A stretch of DNA of 64,000 bases from DASWZN01 sp036404435 (GTDB taxonomy: Bacteria > Acidobacteriota > Terriglobia > Bryobacterales > Bryobacteraceae). Shown piece by piece: positions 43,826-52,554 of this stretch. Below the pieces are notes generated by a model. The model ran no database searches, was not told the origin of the DNA, and saw nothing but the letters and a program-made list of their open reading frames with translations. A program made the position numbers and the translations under genes. The stretch covers positions 124,001-188,000 of the forward strand of contig DASWZN010000048.1 of assembly GCA_036404435.1 (NCBI GenBank), given 5' to 3'. Numbering within the stretch: position 1 is the first letter of the stretch; the number at the start of each line of letters is the position of its first letter.

Positions 43826-44635
43826 TTACAGCACGTCCGCAAAGCCGCGCTTGAGGTGGCGGAAGAACAGCCCGCCGGCGATGAAGACCGCGACGCTCCA
43901 GGCCGCCAGCACGCCAATTTCGCCGAGGTTCGGCCAGCGCGACGTCAGCAGCCTCTCGCGGTAGGCGCGCACCAGCAAGGCCAGCGGGTTCAGCCGCAGC
44001 AGGATGCGCGCGGGGCGGGGATAGTGGCTCTCGGCGATGAAGATCGGCGTGGCCCAGAACCAGACAGTCAGCACCACCGACAGGACCTGCGCGGTGTCGC
44101 GCAGGTACACGTTCAGGCTCGATACGATCCAGGCGACGCCCACCGCGAACAGCCCCAGCAGCAGCATGTACACGGGCAGGAAGAAAGCCATCGGACTGAA
44201 GTGCCTTTCCCAGACGCCAATGGCCGCCAGCGCGAGCCCCAGGGCGATCAGGTGGCTCATCAGGGAAGAGAGGAATATCGAGACGGGAATCACCTCGGCG
44301 GGGAAGACCGTTTTGGTGATCAGGTTCTGGTGTTCGATCAGCGAGGTCGCGGAGCGCTGAAGCGTCTCCTGGAACAGCAGCCAGGGAAGAAAGCCCGCGA
44401 ACAGGAAGAGCGGATAGTTCTGCGTGATTTCGTCCGGACCGAGCTTCACTTTGAGGCAGTACTGGAACACGAAGGTCCAGCTCCCCAGCAACACCAGCGG
44501 GTGGACGACCCCCCACAGCCATCCGGCCGACGAGCCCACATAGCGCTGGGTGAAGTCGCGGCGGACGAGCTGGAACAGGAGGTTGCGGCGCTCCACCAGG
44601 TTGCGCAGGAAGTGGGAGCCGGGGACGCGGGCCAT
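43826..44635 (-). CDS. ABC-2 type polysaccharide export permease
   Basis: A 269-residue permease with six hydrophobic segments. The N-terminus LLFQLVRRDFTQRYVGSSAGWLWG (core RRDFTQRYVGS) is typical of Wzm/TagG/KpsM-type permeases for O-antigen, teichoic acid or capsule. The end RLNPLALLVRAYRERLL is also typical. The partner ATPase (Wzt/TagH-like) is not in the window, so the pair is split or the ATPase is encoded elsewhere. Confidence 0.88.
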   Translation of the reverse strand: MARVPGSHFLRNLVERRNLLFQLVRRDFTQRYVGSSAGWLWGVVHPLVLLGSWTFVFQYCLKVKLGPDEITQNYPLFLFAGFLPWLLFQETLQRSATSLIEHQNLITKTVFPAEVIPVSIFLSSLMSHLIALGLALAAIGVWERHFSPMAFFLPVYMLLLGLFAVGVAWIVSSLNVYLRDTAQVLSVVLTVWFWATPIFIAESHYPRPARILLRLNPLALLVRAYRERLLTSRWPNLGEIGVLAAWSVAVFIAGGLFFRHLKRGFADVL

Positions 44636-44715
44636 AGACTCGAATTGTAACCGAGATGCGCACTCCCCATTGACGTTGGATGGGGACCGGCGGTCGTGTT
44701 ACGATTTAGTGATTC

Positions 44716-46992
44716 GTGCTACCACGGCTGATCTGCCTCGGACTCGTTCTCGCCGCGGCGTCCTTCGGCGCCGACGCCGGCATCGCGGGCCGCATACTGG
44801 ATCCCCAAGGCAGGTCGGTGGCGGGGGCCACGGTCCGGCTTCAGGCCGGCGCCTCAACCGCCACCGCTACTTCCGACGACCAGGGCCAGTTCCGCATCGT
44901 GTCCGTTTCTCCCGGCCCCTATCGCTTGACCGTGGAAGCTGCGGGCTTCGAGGCGGGCAGTCAGGATGTCGTGGTCCCGGCCCACGGTGTGGAGCGAGTG
45001 GACGTAACCCTTCCTGGAATCGCGGGGCAGCAGCAGAGCGTCACGATCAGCGGCAAGGCCGTCGAACCGGGAGTGGACCTGCGGAATGCCGAGGTTTTCG
45101 ACCGGACCCTGTTCACCCGGGACGACCAGGTGATGCAGCAACTGAATGCGGGAATCGATGCGGGTCAGCACGAAGGCGGCGGGAAGTCCCTGGAGATTCG
45201 CCGTTTCGGGTTCAATCTCGACCACGGCGGCGTGAACGGAGGGTTGGAGGTGCTGGTGGACGACGTGCAGCAGAATCAGGCTACGCAGGGACATGGACAG
45301 GGCTACCTGGGTTCGTTGAAGGCCCTCAGCCCGGAGCTGATTCAGGACGTCGAGATTATCAACGGCCCGTTCAGCGCCGAGTACGGCGATTTCAGCGGCC
45401 TGGGCGTGGTGAACATCCGCCAGCGGGAATCGTTGCCGGATCAATTCACCGTGCGACTGGAGGGCGGCGAATTCGATACGGGCCGCGCGTTCCTGGCTTA
45501 CAGTCCCGATGTGGAGAACGTCGATTCTTACCTGGCCTATGGAGGCTCATACACCGATGGCCCGTTTCAAAACCCGCTCCGCTATCGCCGCGACAATTTC
45601 AACGCCAACTATACGAAGTCGCTCAGCGCGACGGAAAAGGTGGGGATTCGGCTCTTGTTTGGCCGGAACGATTTTTTTTCCAGCGGACAGATCCCGCTCG
45701 ATCTGGTGAGCGAAGGCGTGCTGAACCGCTTTGGCTTTATCGATCCGAGCGACGGCGGACGGGTGAAGCTGGGGACGATATCCGCCTACTATAGCAAGCT
45801 GGGAGCGAACGGCGATGTCTTCAAAGCCGACGGATTCCTTACCCGCTCGCTTTTCGATCTGTACTCCGACTTCACGTTTTTCCTGAACGATCCGGTGCAC
45901 GGCGATGCCATTCAGCAACACGATTCCCGCTTGGAGCAAGGGCTGAACACCCAGTACACGCATCCCCACCACGTCGGATCGGCGGCGGCGGTCTTCGTGG
46001 CCGGCTCGAACTTCCTCGACAACGAAATCAACGTGGGACTGTATCCCCGCGAGGGCCGGGTTCCGACGGGCGTGACGACCAGGGCTAACGCTCACGTGAC
46101 GAGCGGCGCGGGATACGCGCAAGAGAACCTGAGCCTCTTCCGGGGGCGCCTATTGCTGGGCGGGGGCGTTCGCTTCGATGAGTTCCGCTTCGGCGTCGTG
46201 GATAAGGTGAACCCCGATCAGAGCGGCGTCCAATGGGCGGGACGGTGGCAAGGGAAGGGCAGCGCGGCATTCACGCCATCCACCCGTCTGCCGCTTACAT
46301 TCACGGCCAACTACGGACGGGGAATCAACAGTGCCGACGCGCGGGGCATTGTGCAGCAGCCCGGTCAGCCCCGGCTCGCAACCACCGATTTCTACCAGGC
46401 CGGCGGCGCATTGAACTTCGGGCGATTGGGGATCGCGACCGACGCTTTTCTGATCGACCATTCGAACGAGCAGGTCTACATCCCGGACGACGGCGGCTTC
46501 GAGTTCAAGGGGCCCAGCCGCGCCTATGGATATGAAGCCAAGGCGTCGGTTGCGCTCACGAGGCGGCTGTCGCTGAATGGCGGCCTCACGAAGATTGGCA
46601 ACGCGTTCTTCCTGGGAGGCGATCACCGGGTCTATGTGGACAGCGCTCCGCACTTCGTCGCCGACGCGGCCCTGACTCTCGCCGCATGGCATGGATGGAG
46701 CGGATCGCTCCGCATGAGGGCGATCAACCACTATCGGCTGGATGGCAACGATGCGTCGATCGTCGCTTCCGGCCACACGGTGCTCGATTTGGGCCTCGCA
46801 AAACAGGTCCGCCGCGGGATTGAGCTCAATCTGAGCGTCGACAACCTGACAAACCGGGACTATTACGAGACCCAAAACTACTTTGCATCGCGAGCCGCCC
46901 CGGATGCTCCTATCGTGGCGAGAATCCACGGAACGCCGGGGTATCCGCTGACCGCCGTTGCGGGTGTGACGTTCCGGTTGCGCGGGAAATGA
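44716..46992 (+). CDS. TonB-dependent receptor with carboxypeptidase-regulatory-like domain
   Basis: A 758-residue outer-membrane receptor. A signal peptide (LPRLICLGLVLAAASFGADA) is followed by an Ig-like carboxypeptidase regulatory domain (GRILDPQGRSVAGATVRLQA), a plug (VEIINGPFSAEYGDFSGLGVVNI) and a 22-strand barrel with aromatic ends (NLTNRDYYETQNYFASR). It moves a ligand, perhaps glycan or siderophore, into the periplasm with TonB energy. No TonB box could be pinned. Starts at GTG 44716 at the signal peptide. Stand-alone gene. Confidence 0.92.
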   Translation: MLPRLICLGLVLAAASFGADAGIAGRILDPQGRSVAGATVRLQAGASTATATSDDQGQFRIVSVSPGPYRLTVEAAGFEAGSQDVVVPAHGVERVDVTLPGIAGQQQSVTISGKAVEPGVDLRNAEVFDRTLFTRDDQVMQQLNAGIDAGQHEGGGKSLEIRRFGFNLDHGGVNGGLEVLVDDVQQNQATQGHGQGYLGSLKALSPELIQDVEIINGPFSAEYGDFSGLGVVNIRQRESLPDQFTVRLEGGEFDTGRAFLAYSPDVENVDSYLAYGGSYTDGPFQNPLRYRRDNFNANYTKSLSATEKVGIRLLFGRNDFFSSGQIPLDLVSEGVLNRFGFIDPSDGGRVKLGTISAYYSKLGANGDVFKADGFLTRSLFDLYSDFTFFLNDPVHGDAIQQHDSRLEQGLNTQYTHPHHVGSAAAVFVAGSNFLDNEINVGLYPREGRVPTGVTTRANAHVTSGAGYAQENLSLFRGRLLLGGGVRFDEFRFGVVDKVNPDQSGVQWAGRWQGKGSAAFTPSTRLPLTFTANYGRGINSADARGIVQQPGQPRLATTDFYQAGGALNFGRLGIATDAFLIDHSNEQVYIPDDGGFEFKGPSRAYGYEAKASVALTRRLSLNGGLTKIGNAFFLGGDHRVYVDSAPHFVADAALTLAAWHGWSGSLRMRAINHYRLDGNDASIVASGHTVLDLGLAKQVRRGIELNLSVDNLTNRDYYETQNYFASRAAPDAPIVARIHGTPGYPLTAVAGVTFRLRGK

Positions 46993-47015
46993 GCGACTCC
47001 GGCAAGAGCGATCTT

Positions 47016-47081
47016 GGCCACGAATGAACACGAACGCACACGAATAACCGATTTGCCTTCAATTCGCGTTCCTTCGTGGCC
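47016..47081. repeat. Palindromic repeat (GGCCACGAATGAACACGAA type)
   Basis: Arms GGCCACGAATGAACACGAA and TTCGCGTTCCTTCGTGGCC pair imperfectly. Similar in design to 38278-38342 and 10609-10683. It lies between the TonB receptor and the first histidine kinase. Confidence 0.6.
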
Positions 47082-47160
47082 ATTCCTGTTTAGGCGCCTG
47101 TAAAGCGTGTGCCACGGCGGCCCCGCGCCGCGGTACAATGGACCCGCTTAGCGTCCCTCC

Positions 47161-49440
47161 ATGGCCCGTACCGGCACAGACACAACAGCTACCGTTCTGC
47201 TCGCCGATGGTGACCCCGGGGACACGGCTGTGCTCAAGCGCATTCTCGAGCAGGGCGGCTTCTCCGTCATCGAGATCATTTCAGACGAGCTGCCCGAGCT
47301 GATTGTGCTGCACAGCGCCGATCTTTGCCGGCGTTTCAAGCAGGACCCGCTGACCCGGCACATTCCGATCCTCCAGCTTCACCGGCCGCATGCGCGGCGT
47401 GCCGGACCCGAAGACGCGGCCGACGCGTGCCTGACGGATCCGGCCGAGCCGGGCGCGCTGATCGCAGTGGCCGAGGCGCTGGTGCGGGTGCGGCGCGCGG
47501 AGCAGCACGAAAGAGAGGCCCGCCACAAATACCAGGCGGCGCTCGACGCGATCGGCTGCGGCGCAGCCCTCCTCGACTCCTCCGGCGTCATGCGGCAGGT
47601 GAACCGGGCTCTGTGCGAGCTGGTGGGGAAACCGGGAGAGGAACTGATCGGGAAGCATTACCTCGATGCGCCGCCCGGGGTGACCGAGTCGGAAGAGGGC
47701 CTGCCGTTCGACCGCGCACGGCAGACTTTGATCCGGCAATTCGCGGAGATCGAGGCTGGCGGCCGGTGCTTTCGCGTGGAGGTGGACCCGCTGCTCGATA
47801 GCGGCGGCGCGTTCGCCGGAGCGGTGCGAACCGTCGAGGACATCACGGACCGCAAGGCCGCCGAGCGCGAGCGGGAGCGCCTCCTGAGCCAGCTCGCCAG
47901 CGAGCGGGCGCGCCTCGAAACGGTCGTGCAGCAAATGCCGGCGGGCGTCATCATGGCGGAAGCGCCGTCCGGAAAGCTGGTCCTGATCAACGGGCGGGTG
48001 GAGTCCATCTTTCGCGGGCCCTTTCGCATCGGCGGCGGCATCAAAGACTACTTGCAGTACCCCGCCTTCCGGCCGAATGGGCGGGCGTACCGTCCCGACG
48101 AGCACCCGCTGGCGCGCACGATCCAGAGCGGCGAGGTGATTACCGACGAGGAAATGGAGTTCGTGCGCGCGGACGGAACCCGTGCCGCCGTGCTGGTCAG
48201 CTCCGCTCCCATCCGCAACGCCGAGGGTTCCATTATCGCCGGCGCGCTCACGGTTCACGACGTCACGGAGCGCACCCAGCTCGAGCACCAGCTCCGCCAG
48301 GCCCAGAAGATGGAGGCCATGGGCCGCCTGGCCGGCGGCGTGGCGCACGACTTCAACAACCTGCTGACGGTCATTGGCGGCTACGGCCAGATGGTGCGGG
48401 ACGCGCTGGATCCCAAGAACCCGCTGCGGAAGGATCTGGAGGCCATCCTCGAAGCATCCGACCGGGCCTCTACGTTAACGCGGCAGTTGCTGACCTTCAG
48501 CCGCCGGCAGATGGTCGAACCCAGGGTCCTGGATCTGAACCGGCACATAGCCCGCATAAGCCGGATGCTGCGCCGGGTGATCCGCGAGGACATCGAGCTG
48601 GTGACGATCCTGAAAGCCGATCCGGCGCGAATCAAGGCCGATCCGGCACAGATCGAGCAGGTCCTGCTGAACGTGGCGGTCAACGCGAAGGATGCGATGC
48701 CCAAGGGCGGCAAGCTGACGGTCGAGACGGCTTTCGTGAATGCCGCCGGGGCGACCACGCTGCCGGGCGGGCTGAAGCCCGGCCAGTATGTGGTCCTGTC
48801 GATGGCGGATACGGGCACGGGCATGGATGCCGAAACGCAGAGCCACCTGTTCGAGCCGTTCTTCACAACCAAGAGCAAGGGCAAAGGAACGGGACTGGGG
48901 CTTTCCACCGTGTACGGCATCGTGAAGCAGAACGGCGGCGAGGTCGCGATCGATAGCGAACTCGGGCGCGGCACCACGGTCCGCGTCTATTTCCCCCTAG
49001 CCGAGGAGCGCATCAAGACTGGCGGCGCCTTGGGCCGCCGTCCGGCGGCTCGCCCCGGAACCGAGACCATCCTGGTGGTCGAAGACGACAGCGAGGTGCG
49101 CAAGCTGGCTGCCGAGATGCTGAGCCGCCAGGGCTACGCGGTCCTGGAGGCGGCCTCCGGACCCGAAGCACTGCGGCTGTGGCGCCGGCACGCGGGCTCG
49201 ATCGACCTGCTCCTCACCGATGTAGTCATGCCGTCGATGGCCGGCCCCGAACTTGCCGCGAAGCTGACGGCCGAGCGCCCGGACCTGAAGGTGCTGTATA
49301 TGTCCGGGTATCCCGAGGACACCATGGCAAAGCGCGGACTGACCGCCTCGGAATCCACGTTTCTCCACAAGCCGTTCACCTCCGACGCACTGGTTCACTC
49401 GGTGCGCATGGTGCTGGACGGCGAGCGCGCCGCCGGATGA
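47161..49440 (+). CDS. Hybrid sensor histidine kinase with pseudo-receiver
   Basis: A 759-residue cytoplasmic kinase without membrane segments. Order: an N-terminal receiver-like domain in which the Asp strand reads PELIVLHSAD, so the phosphoacceptor Asp is His; two PAS-like domains (about 125-230 and 250-370); dimerisation/His domain with the phosphorylated His in GGVAHDFNNLLTV; HATPase with VAVNAKDAMP and GKGTGLGLSTVYG; C-terminal REC with acceptor Asp in DLLLTDVVMP. The gene is coupled to a second similar kinase by ATGA. Confidence 0.92.
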   Translation: MARTGTDTTATVLLADGDPGDTAVLKRILEQGGFSVIEIISDELPELIVLHSADLCRRFKQDPLTRHIPILQLHRPHARRAGPEDAADACLTDPAEPGALIAVAEALVRVRRAEQHEREARHKYQAALDAIGCGAALLDSSGVMRQVNRALCELVGKPGEELIGKHYLDAPPGVTESEEGLPFDRARQTLIRQFAEIEAGGRCFRVEVDPLLDSGGAFAGAVRTVEDITDRKAAERERERLLSQLASERARLETVVQQMPAGVIMAEAPSGKLVLINGRVESIFRGPFRIGGGIKDYLQYPAFRPNGRAYRPDEHPLARTIQSGEVITDEEMEFVRADGTRAAVLVSSAPIRNAEGSIIAGALTVHDVTERTQLEHQLRQAQKMEAMGRLAGGVAHDFNNLLTVIGGYGQMVRDALDPKNPLRKDLEAILEASDRASTLTRQLLTFSRRQMVEPRVLDLNRHIARISRMLRRVIREDIELVTILKADPARIKADPAQIEQVLLNVAVNAKDAMPKGGKLTVETAFVNAAGATTLPGGLKPGQYVVLSMADTGTGMDAETQSHLFEPFFTTKSKGKGTGLGLSTVYGIVKQNGGEVAIDSELGRGTTVRVYFPLAEERIKTGGALGRRPAARPGTETILVVEDDSEVRKLAAEMLSRQGYAVLEAASGPEALRLWRRHAGSIDLLLTDVVMPSMAGPELAAKLTAERPDLKVLYMSGYPEDTMAKRGLTASESTFLHKPFTSDALVHSVRMVLDGERAAG

Positions 49441-52049
49441 CGAGACGCCTGGAAGATCTGATCGAGCGGGGCGGCGTGGGTCTGTTCCGAGCCGATCTCG
49501 ATGGCCACGTGCTCGACTGCAACCAGGCGCTGGCGCACATGCTCGGTCTGGAGAGCCCGGCCGCCCTGCTCGGCCGCCAGACGGCCGAGTTTTACTGGTC
49601 CGCCAGCGAGCGGGACGCGCTGATCGAACGCCTGATGCGGGACCGCCGCATCGATGCCGCGGAGGTGCGGCTCCGGCACGCGAGCGGCGAGGCGGTCTGG
49701 GCGCTCGCCAGCGCGCAATTCGTGGAAGGAGAGCCGGGCGGCGTCGAGGGCGCCATTCTGAACGTCAGCGGCCGCAAGCGCGCCGAGGCGCACGCCGCCC
49801 GGCTGGGCCGCGTCTGCCGTGTGCTGAACCAGGTGGCACGGGCTGTCGCGCGGAGCGGGGACCGCGGCGCGCTGCTAGAGGAGATCTGCCGCATCGCGGT
49901 CGAGGACGGCGGCCTGCACGCGGCCTGGTTCGCCCAGCCGGACGAACTTGCACTGGTCATGAGGCCGGTCGCCATCCCCGTTCCGCAGGGCACGGCCCGC
50001 TTCGTCTCGAACGATCTGCCGAAGGACGCCGGCCTGGGAGCCTGGGCGGAAGAGGCGGCCGGACGGGGCTGCCGTTCCTGCGCGGTTTTCCCGGTCGGCG
50101 TGGACGGCGGGCCGGCTGGCGTCCTCGGTTTTTACGCGGACGAGCCGGGCTTCTTCGACGAGCAGACCATCGAAGTGCTGAGCGCGGTGGCCGAACACCT
50201 CTCCATCGCGCTCGATGCCGCCGGCCCAAACCGCGCGGAGGCACGCTACCGCGACCTGCTGGAAGCTGCGCCGGACGCCATCCTCGAATGCGACGCGGAG
50301 GGGCGCATCCTGGTGGTGAACGCCGCCGCCGAGCACCTGTTCGGGTATTCCCGCGAGGAGTTGCTCGAGCGGCGGATCGAGGAACTGATTCCCGAGCCGA
50401 GCAGCCAGCCGACCGAGGTCCCGCGCAAGATCCTGGCTCGCCGCAAGGACGGAACGGAGGTCCCGGTCGAGATCGGCCTCAGCGCGGTCCAGACGGCACA
50501 GCGTGGCCTGGTGACGTGCATCGTCCGCGACGTCGCGGCCCGCATGGAGGCGGAAGAGGCGCTGCGGGAGTCGGACCGCCGCATCGCCAGCATCCTCGAG
50601 AGCATCACCGACGGTTTCTTCGCGGTGGACCGCGAGTGGCGCTTCACGTACCTCAACGGGCGTGCCGAGCAGATCGTGGGCTGCAAGCGGGCGGAGGTTC
50701 ACGGAAAGCGCCTGTGGGACGAGTTTCCCGAGCTGGCGGACTCCGTCTTTCGCCAGGAGCTCGAACGCGCCGCCGACACCCAGCGGCCGATCGAGTTCTC
50801 CGCTGCTTACGCTCCGCTCCACCTGTGGCTGGACGTCCACGCGTATCCTTCCGCGGACGGCCTGTCGGTCTATTTCCAGGACGTCACGATGCGCAAGCTG
50901 GCGGAGGAGCAGTCCCAGCAGTCGCAGCGGCTGGAAGCGCTAGGGCGTCTGGCGGGCGAGGTGGCGCACGACTTCAACAACCTGCTGACCATCATCGGCG
51001 GCCACAGCCAGATCGCGCTGGAGTCCATCGACAGGAGCCAGACCGCGTTGCACCGCGACGTCGAGATCGTGGTGGAGGCGGCGGGGCGCGCCTCGGCTCT
51101 CACCCGGCAACTGCTGACCTTCAGCCGGCGCCAGGCGCTACAGCCGCGCGTTCTGGATCTGAACCGAGTCGTGACGAAGATGGCCAAAATGCTCGAGCGC
51201 GTGACCCGCGAGGACATCGAGCTGCGGCTGCTGTTGCGGGCCGGTCTGTGGCGGGTGGAGGCCGACGCGGGACAAGTCGAGCAGATCATCATGAACCTGG
51301 CCGTGAACGCGCGCGACGCGATGCCGCGGGGGGGCACGCTATCGATCGTCACCGAGAACCGCGAGGTGACAGGCGAATCGGGAACAGCGCCGCTGGCGCC
51401 GGGACGCTACGTCCTGCTGGCGATCTCCGACACCGGGTCGGGCCTGGATCCCGAGACGCGGGACCACGTGTTCGAGCCGTTCTTCACGACGAAGCCCCGA
51501 GGCAAGGGCACGGGCCTGGGCCTGGCTACCGTGTACGGAATCGTGAAACAGAGCGGCGGAGAGATCCGGGTGGACTCGGAGCCCGGCATGGGCGCGCGGT
51601 TTGAAGTCTACTTCCCGCGGACGGACAAAACCTCCCAGCGACAGAAGGACGGGCCGGTCCGTTCCAAACCGCGCGGGGGCCGCGAGACGATCCTGCTGGT
51701 GGAGGACGAGCCGGGGGTGCGAAAGCTGGCGCGGGACATGCTGGCCCGGCTTGGCTACCGGGTGCTGGAAGCGGCCAGCCCCGCCGAGGCGCTGGGCATC
51801 TGGGAGAGCGAGCAGGGGTCCATCGACCTCCTGCTGACCGACGTCATCATGCCCCAGATGAGCGGCCGCGAGCTGGCGGACCGGCTGGCGGAATCCCGCC
51901 CCGGGCTCAAAATCCTCTACGTCACCGGCTACAGCGGCGACGTGATCCTCCAGCGCGGCGTGGAAGCGGGCAAAGTGGAGTTGCTGCAAAAACCTTTTTC
52001 GCGCGAGGCCTTGGGGCGGAGGGTGCGCAAGGTTTTGGATTCGGAGTGA
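49437..52049 (+). CDS. Hybrid sensor histidine kinase, PAS-GAF-PAS-PAS
   Basis: An 870-residue cytoplasmic hybrid kinase. Order: PAS (to about 120), GAF (about 125-255, AVFPVGVDGGPAGVLGFYAD), two PAS domains (about 265-495), phosphoacceptor His in GEVAHDFNNLLTI, HATPase with NLAVNARDAMP and GKGTGLGLATVYG, and REC with DLLLTDVIMP. The kinase and REC parts are about 60-70 percent identical in places to those of the upstream kinase, so the two arose by duplication. Both are likely one operon and could form heterodimers. Start ATG 49437 overlaps the stop of the first kinase. Confidence 0.93.
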   Translation: MTRRLEDLIERGGVGLFRADLDGHVLDCNQALAHMLGLESPAALLGRQTAEFYWSASERDALIERLMRDRRIDAAEVRLRHASGEAVWALASAQFVEGEPGGVEGAILNVSGRKRAEAHAARLGRVCRVLNQVARAVARSGDRGALLEEICRIAVEDGGLHAAWFAQPDELALVMRPVAIPVPQGTARFVSNDLPKDAGLGAWAEEAAGRGCRSCAVFPVGVDGGPAGVLGFYADEPGFFDEQTIEVLSAVAEHLSIALDAAGPNRAEARYRDLLEAAPDAILECDAEGRILVVNAAAEHLFGYSREELLERRIEELIPEPSSQPTEVPRKILARRKDGTEVPVEIGLSAVQTAQRGLVTCIVRDVAARMEAEEALRESDRRIASILESITDGFFAVDREWRFTYLNGRAEQIVGCKRAEVHGKRLWDEFPELADSVFRQELERAADTQRPIEFSAAYAPLHLWLDVHAYPSADGLSVYFQDVTMRKLAEEQSQQSQRLEALGRLAGEVAHDFNNLLTIIGGHSQIALESIDRSQTALHRDVEIVVEAAGRASALTRQLLTFSRRQALQPRVLDLNRVVTKMAKMLERVTREDIELRLLLRAGLWRVEADAGQVEQIIMNLAVNARDAMPRGGTLSIVTENREVTGESGTAPLAPGRYVLLAISDTGSGLDPETRDHVFEPFFTTKPRGKGTGLGLATVYGIVKQSGGEIRVDSEPGMGARFEVYFPRTDKTSQRQKDGPVRSKPRGGRETILLVEDEPGVRKLARDMLARLGYRVLEAASPAEALGIWESEQGSIDLLLTDVIMPQMSGRELADRLAESRPGLKILYVTGYSGDVILQRGVEAGKVELLQKPFSREALGRRVRKVLDSE

Positions 52050-52069
52050 AACTGGGAAGGGGGAAAAGA

Positions 52070-52444
52070 ATGATGCGAATCGTTGCCGTTGTCTTTGCCG
52101 TTTGCCTGTTCGCCGGCGTGATGAGCGCCGCCGACGGGAAGCTGATGCACTGTTTTGCCTTCACGGCCATCGAGAGCGCGACGGCCGCCGACTGGGACGC
52201 GTTCTACAAAGCGTCGGACGCCTTGCCCGGCAAGGTGCCGGGGCTGCTGCACGTCTGGGTCGGGAAGCTTCGCCGGCCGCTGAGGGCCGGGACCGCGGTG
52301 CGCCAGTACGGCGCCTGCATGGAGTTCCGCGACGAAGCCGCCCTCACGGCCTACGCCGACAGCGCCGGTCGCAAAGAGTGGTTTTCGCTCTATGAGAAGG
52401 TGAGAGTCGAGGGCACAACCACGTACGACATCCTCGAACACTGA
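52070..52444 (+). CDS. Exported Dabb-domain protein
   Basis: A 124-residue protein with a signal peptide (MMRIVAVVFAVCLFAGVMSA). The mature domain KLMHCFAFTAIESATAADWD to YGACMEFRDEAALTAYADSA resembles the stress-responsive alpha/beta-barrel (Dabb) family, small dimeric ferredoxin-like folds with unclear activity. ATG 52070 is chosen because of GGAAGGGGGAAAAG upstream and the hydrophobic core directly after. It follows the second kinase by 20 bases. Confidence 0.8.
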   Translation: MMRIVAVVFAVCLFAGVMSAADGKLMHCFAFTAIESATAADWDAFYKASDALPGKVPGLLHVWVGKLRRPLRAGTAVRQYGACMEFRDEAALTAYADSAGRKEWFSLYEKVRVEGTTTYDILEH

Positions 52445-52554
52445 CGGGCGTGCTCACGAGGCGCCGAAGGCGCTGAAGAACGCGACGTGGTCCGGCCGCG
52501 TCTGGCTCCGCACTACGAGAACGTAGGTCACGGCGCAAGCTTCCCCGCATCCCC

